Source: Desulfovibrio sp. ZJ209
GTDB taxonomy: Bacteria; Desulfobacterota; Desulfovibrionia; Desulfovibrionales; Desulfovibrionaceae
DNA: 64,000 bases
Direction: 5' to 3'
Assembly: GCF_011039135.1 (NCBI RefSeq)
Contig: NZ_JAAKEJ010000001.1
Location: 310,001-374,000 of the forward strand
Part shown: positions 17,255 to 24,884 of the stretch, one piece after another
How positions within the stretch are numbered: position 1 is the stretch's first letter
Layout of the letters: each line of letters starts with the position of its first letter
The notes under the pieces: generated by a model
The model's database searches: none
Told to the model about the DNA's origin: nothing
Seen by the model: the letters and a program-made list of their open reading frames with translations, nothing else
Program-made: the position numbers and the translations under genes

Positions 17255-19129
17255 CTATGCTCCCTGGGCTTCTTTTTTCTCGGCGAAGGGCACCAGCTTC
17301 TCCGCGGGGATGTCCGGCCCGTCGATGATCTTGCCGCCGCCGTAGCCGCGGTCGCCGGGGGGCAGGATGAAGAAGGGCGTGGCCTCCTCATAGCTGAGGG
17401 TAGGCAGGGTGTCGCCCGGCTTCCAGGTGGCGAGGGTGCGCTTGAGCCAGTCGCGGTCGTTGCGCTCGGGATAGTCCTCGCGGGCGTGGGCGCCGCGGCT
17501 TTCCGTGCGCTTCAGCGCGCCGTAGGCGATGGTCAGCGCAAGGCGCACCATGCCGGGCACGCGCAGGGCCATGGCCATCTCGGCGTCCTGCCCGCGCTGG
17601 CCCTTGCCCGCAAGGCGCATGTTCTTCGTGCGCTCGAGGATCTCCTGGAGCGTGTCCACGCCTTTCTGCAGATCCTTGCCGTTGCGGAAGATGCCCACAT
17701 ATTCCATCATGGCGTCCTGCATCTCGTTGCGCAGGGTGTAGCAGTCGTCGCCGGTGCCCTTTTTCAGGCTCTCGATGCGCTGCTCGACGCCTTTGAGCGC
17801 GTCCTGCATGGCGTCCGCCTTGAAGGTCATGCTGTCGCCCTGCAGGAACTCCACCACCTTCTTGCCCACCACGCGGCCGGCCACCACGGTCTCGGCGAGC
17901 GAATTGCCGCCCAGGCGGTTGAAGCCGTGCATGTCCCAGCAGGCGGCCTCGCCCGCGGCGAACAGGCCCTTGAGCCCGTAGGCGTGGCCGTCCTTGTTCA
18001 CGCGCACGCCACCCATGCTGTAGTGCTGGGTGGGCCTGACCGGGATGAGCTGGTGGATGGGATTGACGCCCAGGAAGTGGCGGCAGATGTCGTACACTTC
18101 GCGCAAATTGGTGGTGATGTGTTTTTCGCCGAGGTGGCGGATGTCCAGCCACAGGTGGTCGCCGTAGGGGCTTTTGACACCGAAGCCCTTGCGCATGTGC
18201 TCGGTCATGCGGCGCGAGACCACGTCGCGCGAGGCAAGCTCGGCCTTTTCCGGCTCATAGTCGGGCATGAAGCGGTATTCGTTCACATCCAGCAGGGTGC
18301 CGCCGTCGCCACGGCAGCCCTCGGTGACGAGGATGTCCGTGGGCACGGTGCCCGTGGGGTGGAACTGCACGGCCTCCATGTTGCCGAGCGGCACGACGCC
18401 CGTATCCTGCGCGATGATCTGGCCGCCGCCGTCGCAGATGACGGCATTGGTGGTGGCGCGGTAGAGGCGCCCGAAGCCGCCGGTGGCGATGAGCGTGGCG
18501 TTGGCGATATAGGCCTCCAGCTCGCCGGTGCGCAGGTTGCGCGCGATGACGCCCATGCAGCGCTCGCCGTCGTGGATCAGGGCCTCGGCCTGCATGCGGT
18601 CGTGCACCTGCACACCCAGTTGGAGCATGCGGTTGTCGAGCGTGAAGAGCACGGCGTGGCCGGTGCCGTCCGAGGTGTAGCAGGTGCGCCACTTGGCCGT
18701 GCCGCCGAAGGCGCGGGAGTGGATGAGGCCCTCGTTTTCCTTCTTTTCCGTGGCCTGGAAGGGTTTGCCGCCCTTGTAATAGGTGTGCTCGCCGGGCACC
18801 ACGCGGTTCCACGGCACGCCCATGAAGGCCATTTCGCGCATGGCGATGGGCGCCTGCTCGGCGAAGATGCGGGCCACCTCCTGATCGCAGCCCCAGTCCG
18901 AGCCCTTGACCGTATCGTTGAAATGGATCTCCGGCGAGTCGCCGTCGCCCATGATGGAATTGCCGAGCGCCGCCTGCATGCCGCCCTGCGCGGCCGAGCT
19001 GTGCGAGCGCCGGGGCGGCACGATGCTCAGGCAGATGACGTTGTAGCCGGCCTGGGCGGCCTCCACTGCCACGCGTTCCCCGGCCAGACCTGCGCCCACC
19101 GAGAGGACATCACAATAATGGATCCGCAT
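17255..19129 (-). CDS. frdA: Fumarate reductase flavoprotein subunit
   Basis: 624 aa. Rossmann FAD motif VLSVGAGLAGERVAVEAA at the N-terminus. RRSHSSAAQGGM contains H43, the expected covalent FAD histidine. Substrate-site motifs are AVQFHPTG, RPTQHYSMGG and GEAACWDMHGFNRLGGNS. It catalyses fumarate/succinate interconversion in the cytoplasm. The size and absence of gaps indicate an intact respiratory enzyme. It sits 10 bases after frdC. Confidence 0.96.
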   Translation of the reverse strand: MRIHYCDVLSVGAGLAGERVAVEAAQAGYNVICLSIVPPRRSHSSAAQGGMQAALGNSIMGDGDSPEIHFNDTVKGSDWGCDQEVARIFAEQAPIAMREMAFMGVPWNRVVPGEHTYYKGGKPFQATEKKENEGLIHSRAFGGTAKWRTCYTSDGTGHAVLFTLDNRMLQLGVQVHDRMQAEALIHDGERCMGVIARNLRTGELEAYIANATLIATGGFGRLYRATTNAVICDGGGQIIAQDTGVVPLGNMEAVQFHPTGTVPTDILVTEGCRGDGGTLLDVNEYRFMPDYEPEKAELASRDVVSRRMTEHMRKGFGVKSPYGDHLWLDIRHLGEKHITTNLREVYDICRHFLGVNPIHQLIPVRPTQHYSMGGVRVNKDGHAYGLKGLFAAGEAACWDMHGFNRLGGNSLAETVVAGRVVGKKVVEFLQGDSMTFKADAMQDALKGVEQRIESLKKGTGDDCYTLRNEMQDAMMEYVGIFRNGKDLQKGVDTLQEILERTKNMRLAGKGQRGQDAEMAMALRVPGMVRLALTIAYGALKRTESRGAHAREDYPERNDRDWLKRTLATWKPGDTLPTLSYEEATPFFILPPGDRGYGGGKIIDGPDIPAEKLVPFAEKKEAQGA

Positions 19130-19139
19130 TGTTCCCCTC

Positions 19140-19790
19140 CTATTGCACTGCCTGGATGAGGGCGTCGCCGATAAACCACACGCGGGTGATGGAGCAGGTG
19201 CCCAGCAACAGGTAGGCGCCCATGACGATCCAGATGGTCTTGCGCCAGAACTCGCGGCGCGCCCGGGAAATAAGGCCGTATTTCACGCCGATGCGGTAGA
19301 CGCCGATGCCAGTGTGGAGGATGCACGCCGGCAGGAAGAAGACATAGAAGACCACCCAGCCCTCATGCAGGCGGATGGCGCTCTTGTCCACCTCGAGCGG
19401 CATGTCGATCATCACCGAATAGACATGGAAGAAGGCGCCCACGAGGATGATGGTGGCCGTGACCACCTGCACGAGCCAAAGGCTCGTGTCCGCGTCGCCA
19501 AGCTCCCGGCTGTGCTGGAAATAGACGCGCAGCTCGCCGGCGCGGAAGGGCATCTTGCGGGCCGCGATCCAGAAATGGAGCACGATGATGAGCAGGATGA
19601 GCGGCGCGGCCACCTGGGCGAGATAGATCTCTTCCATGAACCAGCCGATCCAGTCCGTGATCTTCGGGCTCAGGACGACGCTGCCCTCGAGCACCAGGTG
19701 CACGCAGATGAAGAGCGCGAGCACGGCGCCGGAGAGGGCCTGCCAGAAATCCAGGCGGGACGGGGCCTCTTGCGGGGATCGTGGAGTCAT
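19140..19790 (-). CDS. frdC: Fumarate reductase dihaem cytochrome b subunit
   Basis: 216 aa with five hydrophobic segments. Four histidines in membrane segments (H31, H72, H122, H159) have spacings close to the four haem b ligands of Wolinella FrdC. It oxidises menaquinol and anchors FrdA and FrdB. GAGGAGA precedes the ATG, and the fumarase beta stop is 9 bases upstream. Residue 157, two before the last haem His, is Ile; in Wolinella this place holds the E-pathway Glu180 (from memory). Confidence 0.93.
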   Translation of the reverse strand: MTPRSPQEAPSRLDFWQALSGAVLALFICVHLVLEGSVVLSPKITDWIGWFMEEIYLAQVAAPLILLIIVLHFWIAARKMPFRAGELRVYFQHSRELGDADTSLWLVQVVTATIILVGAFFHVYSVMIDMPLEVDKSAIRLHEGWVVFYVFFLPACILHTGIGVYRIGVKYGLISRARREFWRKTIWIVMGAYLLLGTCSITRVWFIGDALIQAVQ

Positions 19791-19799
19791 GGTTTCTCC

Positions 19800-20357
19800 T
19801 CACAATTTGCGATACGGCTTTTGCCCGGCTTCATAATAGTCGCAGCCCTCGCTGTCTATGACCACGATGGCCGGAAAATCTTCCACTTCCATGGCGGCCA
19901 GCGCCTCGGGGCCGAGGTCGGGCCAGGCGAGCACGGTGTATTTCCTGATGCGCTCGGCGATGAGCGCCCCGGCCCCGCCCACGGCCGCCAGATAGGGCAC
20001 GCCGTTCTTCTTCATGGATTCCACCACTTCCGGCTTGCGGTAGCCCTTGCCGATCATGCCCTTCAGGCCCTCGTCCATGAGGCGCGGGGCATAGGCGTCC
20101 ATGCGGCCCGCGGTGGTGGGCCCGGCCGAGCCCACGGCCTTGCCCGGCTTGGCGGGCGTGGGGCCAACGTAGTAGACGACCTGCCCGGTGAGGTCCACGG
20201 GCAGCTTCTCGCCCCTGTCGAGGCATTCGACCATGCGCTTGTGCGCGGCGTCGCGCGCGGCGAGGATGGTGCCCGTGATGAGCACCTTTTCGCCGGCCCT
20301 GAGGCTGCGCGCCGTGGCATCGTCAAACGGTGCGGTGATCCTTCTCGCTTCGGCCAT
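19800..20357 (-). CDS. Fumarate hydratase, class I, beta subunit
   Basis: 185 aa. C-terminal swivelling domain of two-subunit FeS fumarases and tartrate dehydratases: VLITGTILAARDAAHKR, the catalytic-region motif GSAGPTTAGRMD, and MIGKGYRKPEV. With the alpha subunit it interconverts malate and fumarate. It begins 9 bases after the alpha stop. Confidence 0.93.
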   Translation of the reverse strand: MAEARRITAPFDDATARSLRAGEKVLITGTILAARDAAHKRMVECLDRGEKLPVDLTGQVVYYVGPTPAKPGKAVGSAGPTTAGRMDAYAPRLMDEGLKGMIGKGYRKPEVVESMKKNGVPYLAAVGGAGALIAERIRKYTVLAWPDLGPEALAAMEVEDFPAIVVIDSEGCDYYEAGQKPYRKL

Positions 20358-20366
20358 GGTCGCCTC

Positions 20367-21212
20367 CTAAAGCACGGCTTCGGCATGCCGCGCGGCATGG
20401 CAGTTGATGTTCACGGCCACAGGGAGCGACGCGATGTGCGTGGGCGCCCACTCCACATGCACGGCCACGGCCGTGGTTTCGCCGCCGAGGCCCTGGGGGC
20501 CGATGCCGGTCTTGTTGATGAGGTCAAGCAGCTCGTCCTCAAAGGCCGCATAGCGCGGGTCATGGTTGCGCGTGCCGATGTCGCGCGCGGCCGCCCGCTT
20601 GGCGCACAGGCAGGCGAGCTCCATGTTGCCGCCGATGCCCACGCCCACCACCATGGGCGGGCACGAATTGGGCCCCGCGGCCTTCACCGCGTCGAGGATG
20701 ACCTTGCGCACACCCTCGATGCCGTCGGCCGGCACGAGCATTTTCAGGACGCTCTTGTTCTCCGAGCCCGCGCCCTTGGGGGCGAGGCGCAGGCGGATCT
20801 GGTCGCCGGGCACGATGCGGGTATGGATGACGGCCGGCGTGTTGTCCTTGGTGTTCCTGCGCTCGAAGAGCGGTTCCTCCACGCTGGACTTGCGCAAGAA
20901 GCCGTCCACATAGCCCTGGTGGATGCCCTTGTTGACGGCCTCCACGAAGTCGCCGCCGGTGATGTGCACGTCCTGGCCGATGTCGGCGAACACCACGGCG
21001 AGCCCGGTGTCCTGGCAGATGGGCACCTGCTCGCGGCGGGCGATGTCCGCATTTTCCAGCAACTGGTCGAGGATGTCGCGCCCCACAGGCGAGGGCTCGC
21101 CGGCCTTGGCCTTTTCGAGCGCCGCCTTCATCCCCCCGGGCAGGTCGCAGCAGGCCTGCACAGCCAGCTTCGCCACCGCCGCAGTGATTTCTTCCGCCGG
21201 TATTTCCCGCAT
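20367..21212 (-). CDS. Fumarate hydratase, class I, alpha subunit
   Basis: 281 aa. Contains the [4Fe-4S] cysteine motifs PICQDTG and NSCPPMVVGVGIGGN, and NINCHAARHAE near the end. The ATG at 21212 follows GGGAGGA; a much longer in-frame reading upstream runs through intergenic DNA and is rejected. First gene of the seven-gene C4-dicarboxylate unit (21212-13605). A palindromic candidate operator lies 61 bases upstream. Confidence 0.94.
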   Translation of the reverse strand: MREIPAEEITAAVAKLAVQACCDLPGGMKAALEKAKAGEPSPVGRDILDQLLENADIARREQVPICQDTGLAVVFADIGQDVHITGGDFVEAVNKGIHQGYVDGFLRKSSVEEPLFERRNTKDNTPAVIHTRIVPGDQIRLRLAPKGAGSENKSVLKMLVPADGIEGVRKVILDAVKAAGPNSCPPMVVGVGIGGNMELACLCAKRAAARDIGTRNHDPRYAAFEDELLDLINKTGIGPQGLGGETTAVAVHVEWAPTHIASLPVAVNINCHAARHAEAVL

Positions 21213-21272
21213 ATGTCCTCCCGAAAGGTTTTCGTCCACAGCTGGCCACACACGCGAAATTGAGTGGTCAAT

Positions 21273-21297
21273 CAAACAGTTTTTCGGCCACTGTTTG
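21273..21297. promoter_or_regulatory. Palindrome upstream of the fumarase/fumarate reductase operon
   Basis: Perfect inverted arms CAAACAGT / ACTGTTTG with a 9-base spacer, in an AT-rich patch 61-85 bases before the first ATG. The position suits an operator. It does not match the FNR/CRP consensus half-sites. Confidence 0.5.
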
Positions 21298-21639
21298 CCC
21301 ATGGCCAAATGCCGTACAGGTGGCCCCAGTTTAAAGCGCATTTTTTCACAAGGCAAGGATTTTTCCACAGTGAAAAACTCGTGCCCGGGCGTCAGGCTGC
21401 CGCCCCGCGGGTGCGCCCGCTGTTCGGGGCAGGCGCCCGAACATCTCCTTCGGCGCACGCGGGCACAGGGCGCCTGTGCCCGGCGCAGCCGCATGCGCCA
21501 TGCACAGGCTGGGGGCTTCCTGTGGAGGTTCCTGTTTCCGGCAAGTCGCGGGGGCGAACGGGCCGCCCTCACCGCTCGTCGGGCCGGGGCACGCAGCCTG
21601 CGCACGGGCCGTTCCACCTGAAAAGCAGCCCGGGATTTT

Positions 21640-21683
21640 CCCTGACCAGTACCCAAATCTGGAACGATCCTGCGGCATCTTCC
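21640..21683 (+). repeat. Duplicated leader block, copy 1
   Basis: 44 bases identical at 37 positions to 23813-23856. Both lie 51-54 bases upstream of paralogous ATGs (pseudogene 21737 and gene 23907). The block reads CCCTGACC...AATCTGGAACGAT...GCATCTTCC. It probably carries a shared promoter or leader duplicated with the gene. The preceding stretch 21298-21639 shows no supportable gene. Confidence 0.65.
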
Positions 21684-21736
21684 CGCGTGGGCACTCCCGC
21701 GGGGTAATCATCAACCCGGACGGGGAGGAAACTACC

Positions 21737-22275
21737 ATGGCGACCCTTCGTCTCGCCGAAGGGGGAAAGGAATTTTGGGTTACCTGAAGCCTGCTGAAAA
21801 TCCTCGCGGACCAGTATCCTCCTGGGCCCCCGGGCGCCGAGCTTGGAAATGCCTTTCTCGTGCTTGGCATCCCGTGGATTGCCGAGGCGCTGGTTGGCAA
21901 GAAATTTCTGGCTGTGGAACAGCGCGACGCCGTCTGGGCGGCCGGGGGTGTGGATGCGCGGGCGGGGCAAGCAGGATGCACGCAATTCCTGCGCGCACGG
22001 CGCGGGGGGCCGCATGCGCCGCTTTCCAGGCGCTCAACCCGGACGAGGTGCGCCATATGCTCAATGAGGAGGGCGGGGAGCTGCTTTCCGGCCAGTTGGA
22101 CGAAGCGCCCCGGGTAGACAAGGGCATCGACGCCGTCATGCCGCCCCAGGGCGGCCGTGTGGACATCCTTGCGCGCTTTGTGCCCCGACTGGTCAGGCTG
22201 GCCCCGCTTGAAGGGGAAAGGACAAGGCGCAGGGCCGAGGCCATCGGCACATGGCGTTGTCCGCCTTGTCACTAA
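21737..22275 (+). pseudogene. Degenerate paralog of the 23907 gene
   Basis: Starts MATLRLAEGGKEFWVT with a good SD (GAGGAA), then hits TGA at 21785. Beyond the stop the same frame continues as homologous sequence: SLLKILADQYPPG, VLGIPWIAEALVGKKFLAVE, QRDAVWAAGG. This matches SLLKSMAQACPDG, ALGIPSITGELLQKGFLTAE and DRDAIWATGD of the intact gene. After about 21950 the homology shifts to another frame (LNPDEVRHMLNEEGGELLSG, against LTDAQAREIVEEDDVEMLES). So there is at least one nonsense change and one frameshift. The C-terminal part is lost or unrecognisable. Confidence 0.8.
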
Positions 22276-22283
22276 TGGAGATT

Positions 22284-22316
22284 TTGACAGTGTTCAGTTG
22301 TCCAGAACGCTGTCAA
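22284..22316. promoter_or_regulatory. 33-bp palindrome upstream of the 410-aa gene
   Basis: TTGACAG-t-GTTC ... GAAC-g-CTGTCAA: eleven paired positions around a 9-base centre, ending 41 bases before the ATG at 22358. It could be an operator (it contains a TTGACA -35-like box) or an RNA hairpin. Confidence 0.5.
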
Positions 22317-22357
22317 GAACTCCTGACGCATAAACCATTTTATCTAAGGTGTGAGAC

Positions 22358-23590
22358 ATGCCAACTCTCAGGTTCCTGGATCAGGGAAAAGATATTCCTT
22401 TTGCCGGAGAACTTCTAGAGTCATTTATCTGCAGTTTTCCCATACGTGAACGTTGTTCCCCACTGGCATCCGCCCTTGGCCGCTATGGCATGTCACTCCC
22501 CAAGCCGCCGGAAGGCGTGGAAAAACTTCTCTATGCCCAGAGGGATCAAGAGTGGGATGCCGGTGGTCATGCTGCACGCTGCCGGCTGCTTGGCGATGAA
22601 AATTTTCTGGGTTTATTAAGCGAAAAGCAGGCACAGCTTGTACTTTCCAGCATGGATGAGCACTTCCTGCGGGCGCTGGCCCGCGGGTTGGCGCGTTTCA
22701 GGTGGGGGGTGCTGCCCGCTTCCCCACGCCTTTCCCCGGAGACACGGATCAGGCTGATGGAAGCCATACTTGCGGCCCATGAACGGGATGGGGCAAAAGA
22801 TTCCGTTTCGGTCCCTGACGCGGTTGCCAGGCGGATGGCTGTCAGGGATGCCACACAGCTTGCAATTGAAGAGTTTCCCCGGGAAGAAGTCTGGAGAGCG
22901 TTTGAAATATGCTTCTATCCTGAAAAATATAGAATGAATCCCTCCGTGGCCCTGGGCCATGCGCCGCTCGAAATGGCCATAACACTGGGGATGTGCGAAA
23001 GTGTATGGCAAAAGCAAGACATGTTGGCCACCTACGCGCTCCAGCAGCGGCATGGGCGCGAGCAGCGCGTGGTGCTGGATATCGGCGGCGAGGAGTTTCC
23101 CCTGAACCTCGAGTTGCTCCTGACAATTTGCGATTACTGCGACCTTGAGGAAAAGGGGGCCTCGCTCGTCACACCCCTTTTCGATACAGGGCATCCGCTC
23201 GTCCGTGCCAGCATAGTCTCTTCGGGGCACCTGAGCCCGGCGCAGCAAGATGAGGCGTGGGAAGGGGGGGATATCGGGGCCTGCCGGAAATTGCTTGAGC
23301 TCCCAGAGTTTTATGACAATTTATCCGACAGCCAGGCCGAAGACATCATTGCCATAGATGACCGGCATATGCTCCAGACAGTGGCGCGACTCATGTATGT
23401 GCTTTATCTTCCAAAGGAGCATCCGGGCAAAGGCCGGCTTTCGCCAAGTGTGCGTGACCGGCTGCTTGCCTTTGTTGCCTGTCACAAGAATCCTGAAATC
23501 ACGAGATTTTTTGATCCTCATGACATCATCCCCCAACAATTGCTTGATTCTTTGAAACAGGATACGCCGCCCATCGTTCAAAAGTGCTGA
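22358..23590 (+). CDS. Uncharacterised protein with two copies of the locus-specific module
   Basis: 410 aa, no signal peptide or membrane segment. Not recognised as a known family. Two related halves are visible. Residues 3-145: LRFLDQGKDIPFAGELLESF ... QEWDAGGHAARCRLLG ... LLSEKQAQLVLSSMDEHFL ... RLSPETRIRLME. Residues 239-375: VLDIGGEEFPLNLELLLTIC ... DEAWEGGDIGACRKLLE ... NLSDSQAEDIIAIDDRHML ... RLSPSVRDRLLAF. The same module occurs once in the 23907 gene and once in the pseudogene. Helical and solvent-exposed in character, probably a protein-interaction scaffold. The SD is weak (AAGGTGTGAG). Downstream come the 265-aa paralog and a tandem-AAA ATPase, a likely partner. Confidence 0.8.
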   Translation: MPTLRFLDQGKDIPFAGELLESFICSFPIRERCSPLASALGRYGMSLPKPPEGVEKLLYAQRDQEWDAGGHAARCRLLGDENFLGLLSEKQAQLVLSSMDEHFLRALARGLARFRWGVLPASPRLSPETRIRLMEAILAAHERDGAKDSVSVPDAVARRMAVRDATQLAIEEFPREEVWRAFEICFYPEKYRMNPSVALGHAPLEMAITLGMCESVWQKQDMLATYALQQRHGREQRVVLDIGGEEFPLNLELLLTICDYCDLEEKGASLVTPLFDTGHPLVRASIVSSGHLSPAQQDEAWEGGDIGACRKLLELPEFYDNLSDSQAEDIIAIDDRHMLQTVARLMYVLYLPKEHPGKGRLSPSVRDRLLAFVACHKNPEITRFFDPHDIIPQQLLDSLKQDTPPIVQKC

Positions 23591-23812
23591 TACGGACCCG
23601 ATGCGCCCCACCATTCACAATAGCGATGATATGTCAGTGGCACCTGTCCGCACTCAAGGGTGCTGGCCTGCGCGGCAAGCCGCGGGGTTTGGGGCGCCCG
23701 AGCCCTGGTGACGGCGTTTTTTGGTACTCCGGGCCGCCCGGGGAAAATAACGGGGTTTCGGCCATGCCGTGACCGCCTGGCGCCGTCCGCTTAAACCCTG
23801 GCCCAAAATTCC

Positions 23813-23856
23813 CCCTGACCATTGTCAAAATCTGGAACGATTCTGTTGCATCTTCC
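23813..23856 (+). repeat. Duplicated leader block, copy 2
   Basis: Partner of 21640-21683 (37 of 44 positions). It lies 50 bases upstream of the ATG at 23907, inside the 316-base gap between the 410-aa and 265-aa genes, which otherwise holds only GC-rich small hairpins. A sigma-54 reading fails because the GG-to-GC spacing is 2 bases too long. Confidence 0.65.
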
Positions 23857-23906
23857 TCCGCAGGCGATGCCCCGCCGAGTTCACCCAGCGGAACAGGAGT
23901 AAAATC

Positions 23907-24704
23907 ATGGTAACCCTTCGCTTCACCGAGAACGGCAAGGATTTTCCCATTCCCTGCTCCCTGCTGAAAAGCATGGCGCAAGCGTGCCCTGATGGACAGG
24001 CCGGCAGGGATCTGGGCAAGGCCCTCATTGCGCTCGGCATCCCATCAATCACCGGGGAACTGCTCCAAAAGGGCTTCCTCACCGCCGAGGACCGCGATGC
24101 CATCTGGGCCACCGGCGACACCTACCTCCGGCGCAAGCTGCTCAAGGGCCACGACTTTATTGCCGACCTCACGGACGCGCAGGCCCGGGAGATCGTGGAA
24201 GAGGACGATGTGGAGATGCTGGAGAGCGTGGGTAAATGGTGCGAGTATCTCTATCCGGTCTTCGGGGGGGCCGACCGCATTTCCGGCGCGGCGGCAGACA
24301 ACCTCATGGAACACATTCGCAACCACGCAAATGCGTCCGTGCGCGCTACTTTGGCGAAAAATATATACACGCCCCAGCGTTTCAAACCGCCGCTGACGGA
24401 ATATATCCGCAATGGCTACGACATGTGGACCTATCCCTTTGCGGAGCTCAGCGTGGAGGATGTGGCCCTGTACAAGGGGCAGCCGTGGGAGGTGCTGCAG
24501 GACCTGGCCGGCCGGGTGGGGGACATCGAGGACGTGGAGGCGCGCAAGGCCGTTGTCACCCTGCTGGCCCATCACCCGGACCCGGCGGTACGCCTCGCCC
24601 TTGCCAACAATGGGAACGCGCCGAGGCTGGCCTTTGAGCTGCTCGCCGCGGACGCAGACCCGGAAATCGCCGCGCTGGCGGCGGAAAAGCTGGAAAAGGC
24701 CTGA
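23907..24704 (+). CDS. Uncharacterised module protein with LRV/HEAT-like C-terminal repeats
   Basis: 265 aa, cytosolic. Residues 1-150 hold the locus module: LRFTENGKDFPIPCSLLKSM, LIALGIPSITGELLQKGFLT, RDAIWATGDTYLRRKLLKG, LTDAQAREIVEEDDVEMLES. Repeats of the leucine-rich-variant/HEAT kind follow: HANASVRATLAKNIYTPQRF (about 140-159) and HHPDPAVRLALANNGNAPRL (222-241) plus DADPEIAALAAEKLE (249-263). These repeats build alpha solenoids that bind other proteins. CAGGAG lies before the ATG. Function unknown. Context suggests it works with the tandem-AAA ATPase 161 bases downstream. Confidence 0.82.
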   Translation: MVTLRFTENGKDFPIPCSLLKSMAQACPDGQAGRDLGKALIALGIPSITGELLQKGFLTAEDRDAIWATGDTYLRRKLLKGHDFIADLTDAQAREIVEEDDVEMLESVGKWCEYLYPVFGGADRISGAAADNLMEHIRNHANASVRATLAKNIYTPQRFKPPLTEYIRNGYDMWTYPFAELSVEDVALYKGQPWEVLQDLAGRVGDIEDVEARKAVVTLLAHHPDPAVRLALANNGNAPRLAFELLAADADPEIAALAAEKLEKA

Positions 24705-24767
24705 GCGGAGCCGGCGGGCGCGGCCTCCGGGGCTCCCGCGGGCGCGCCCCGGCGCGGAGAGGAGAAC

Positions 24768-24884
24768 ATGCTGGGAGCCATTGCCGCTGAGATGGTGGGC
24801 GGCGGGGACGAGTTCCTGCCGCCCAAGGGCGGCTGGGAGAATTTTCCGCAACAAGGAGTTTCCCCATGCAGGAAAGGTATATGA
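24768..24884 (+). CDS. Possible 38-aa small protein overlapping the AAA+ gene start
   Basis: ATG preceded by a strong GGAGAGGAG. The ORF MLGAIAAEMVGGGDEFLPPK continues to a TGA at 24882, overlapping the first 19 bases of the AAA+ gene in another frame. It could be a real small protein or a leader peptide coupling translation into the ATPase gene. There is no family match and coding support is only the SD and the overlap. Confidence 0.35.
   Translation: MLGAIAAEMVGGGDEFLPPKGGWENFPQQGVSPCRKGI

Noticed and set aside
23813..23856. Sigma-54 promoter in the duplicated leader block
   Set aside because: TGG and GC elements are 2 bases too far apart, and the GC element is not kept in the other copy.
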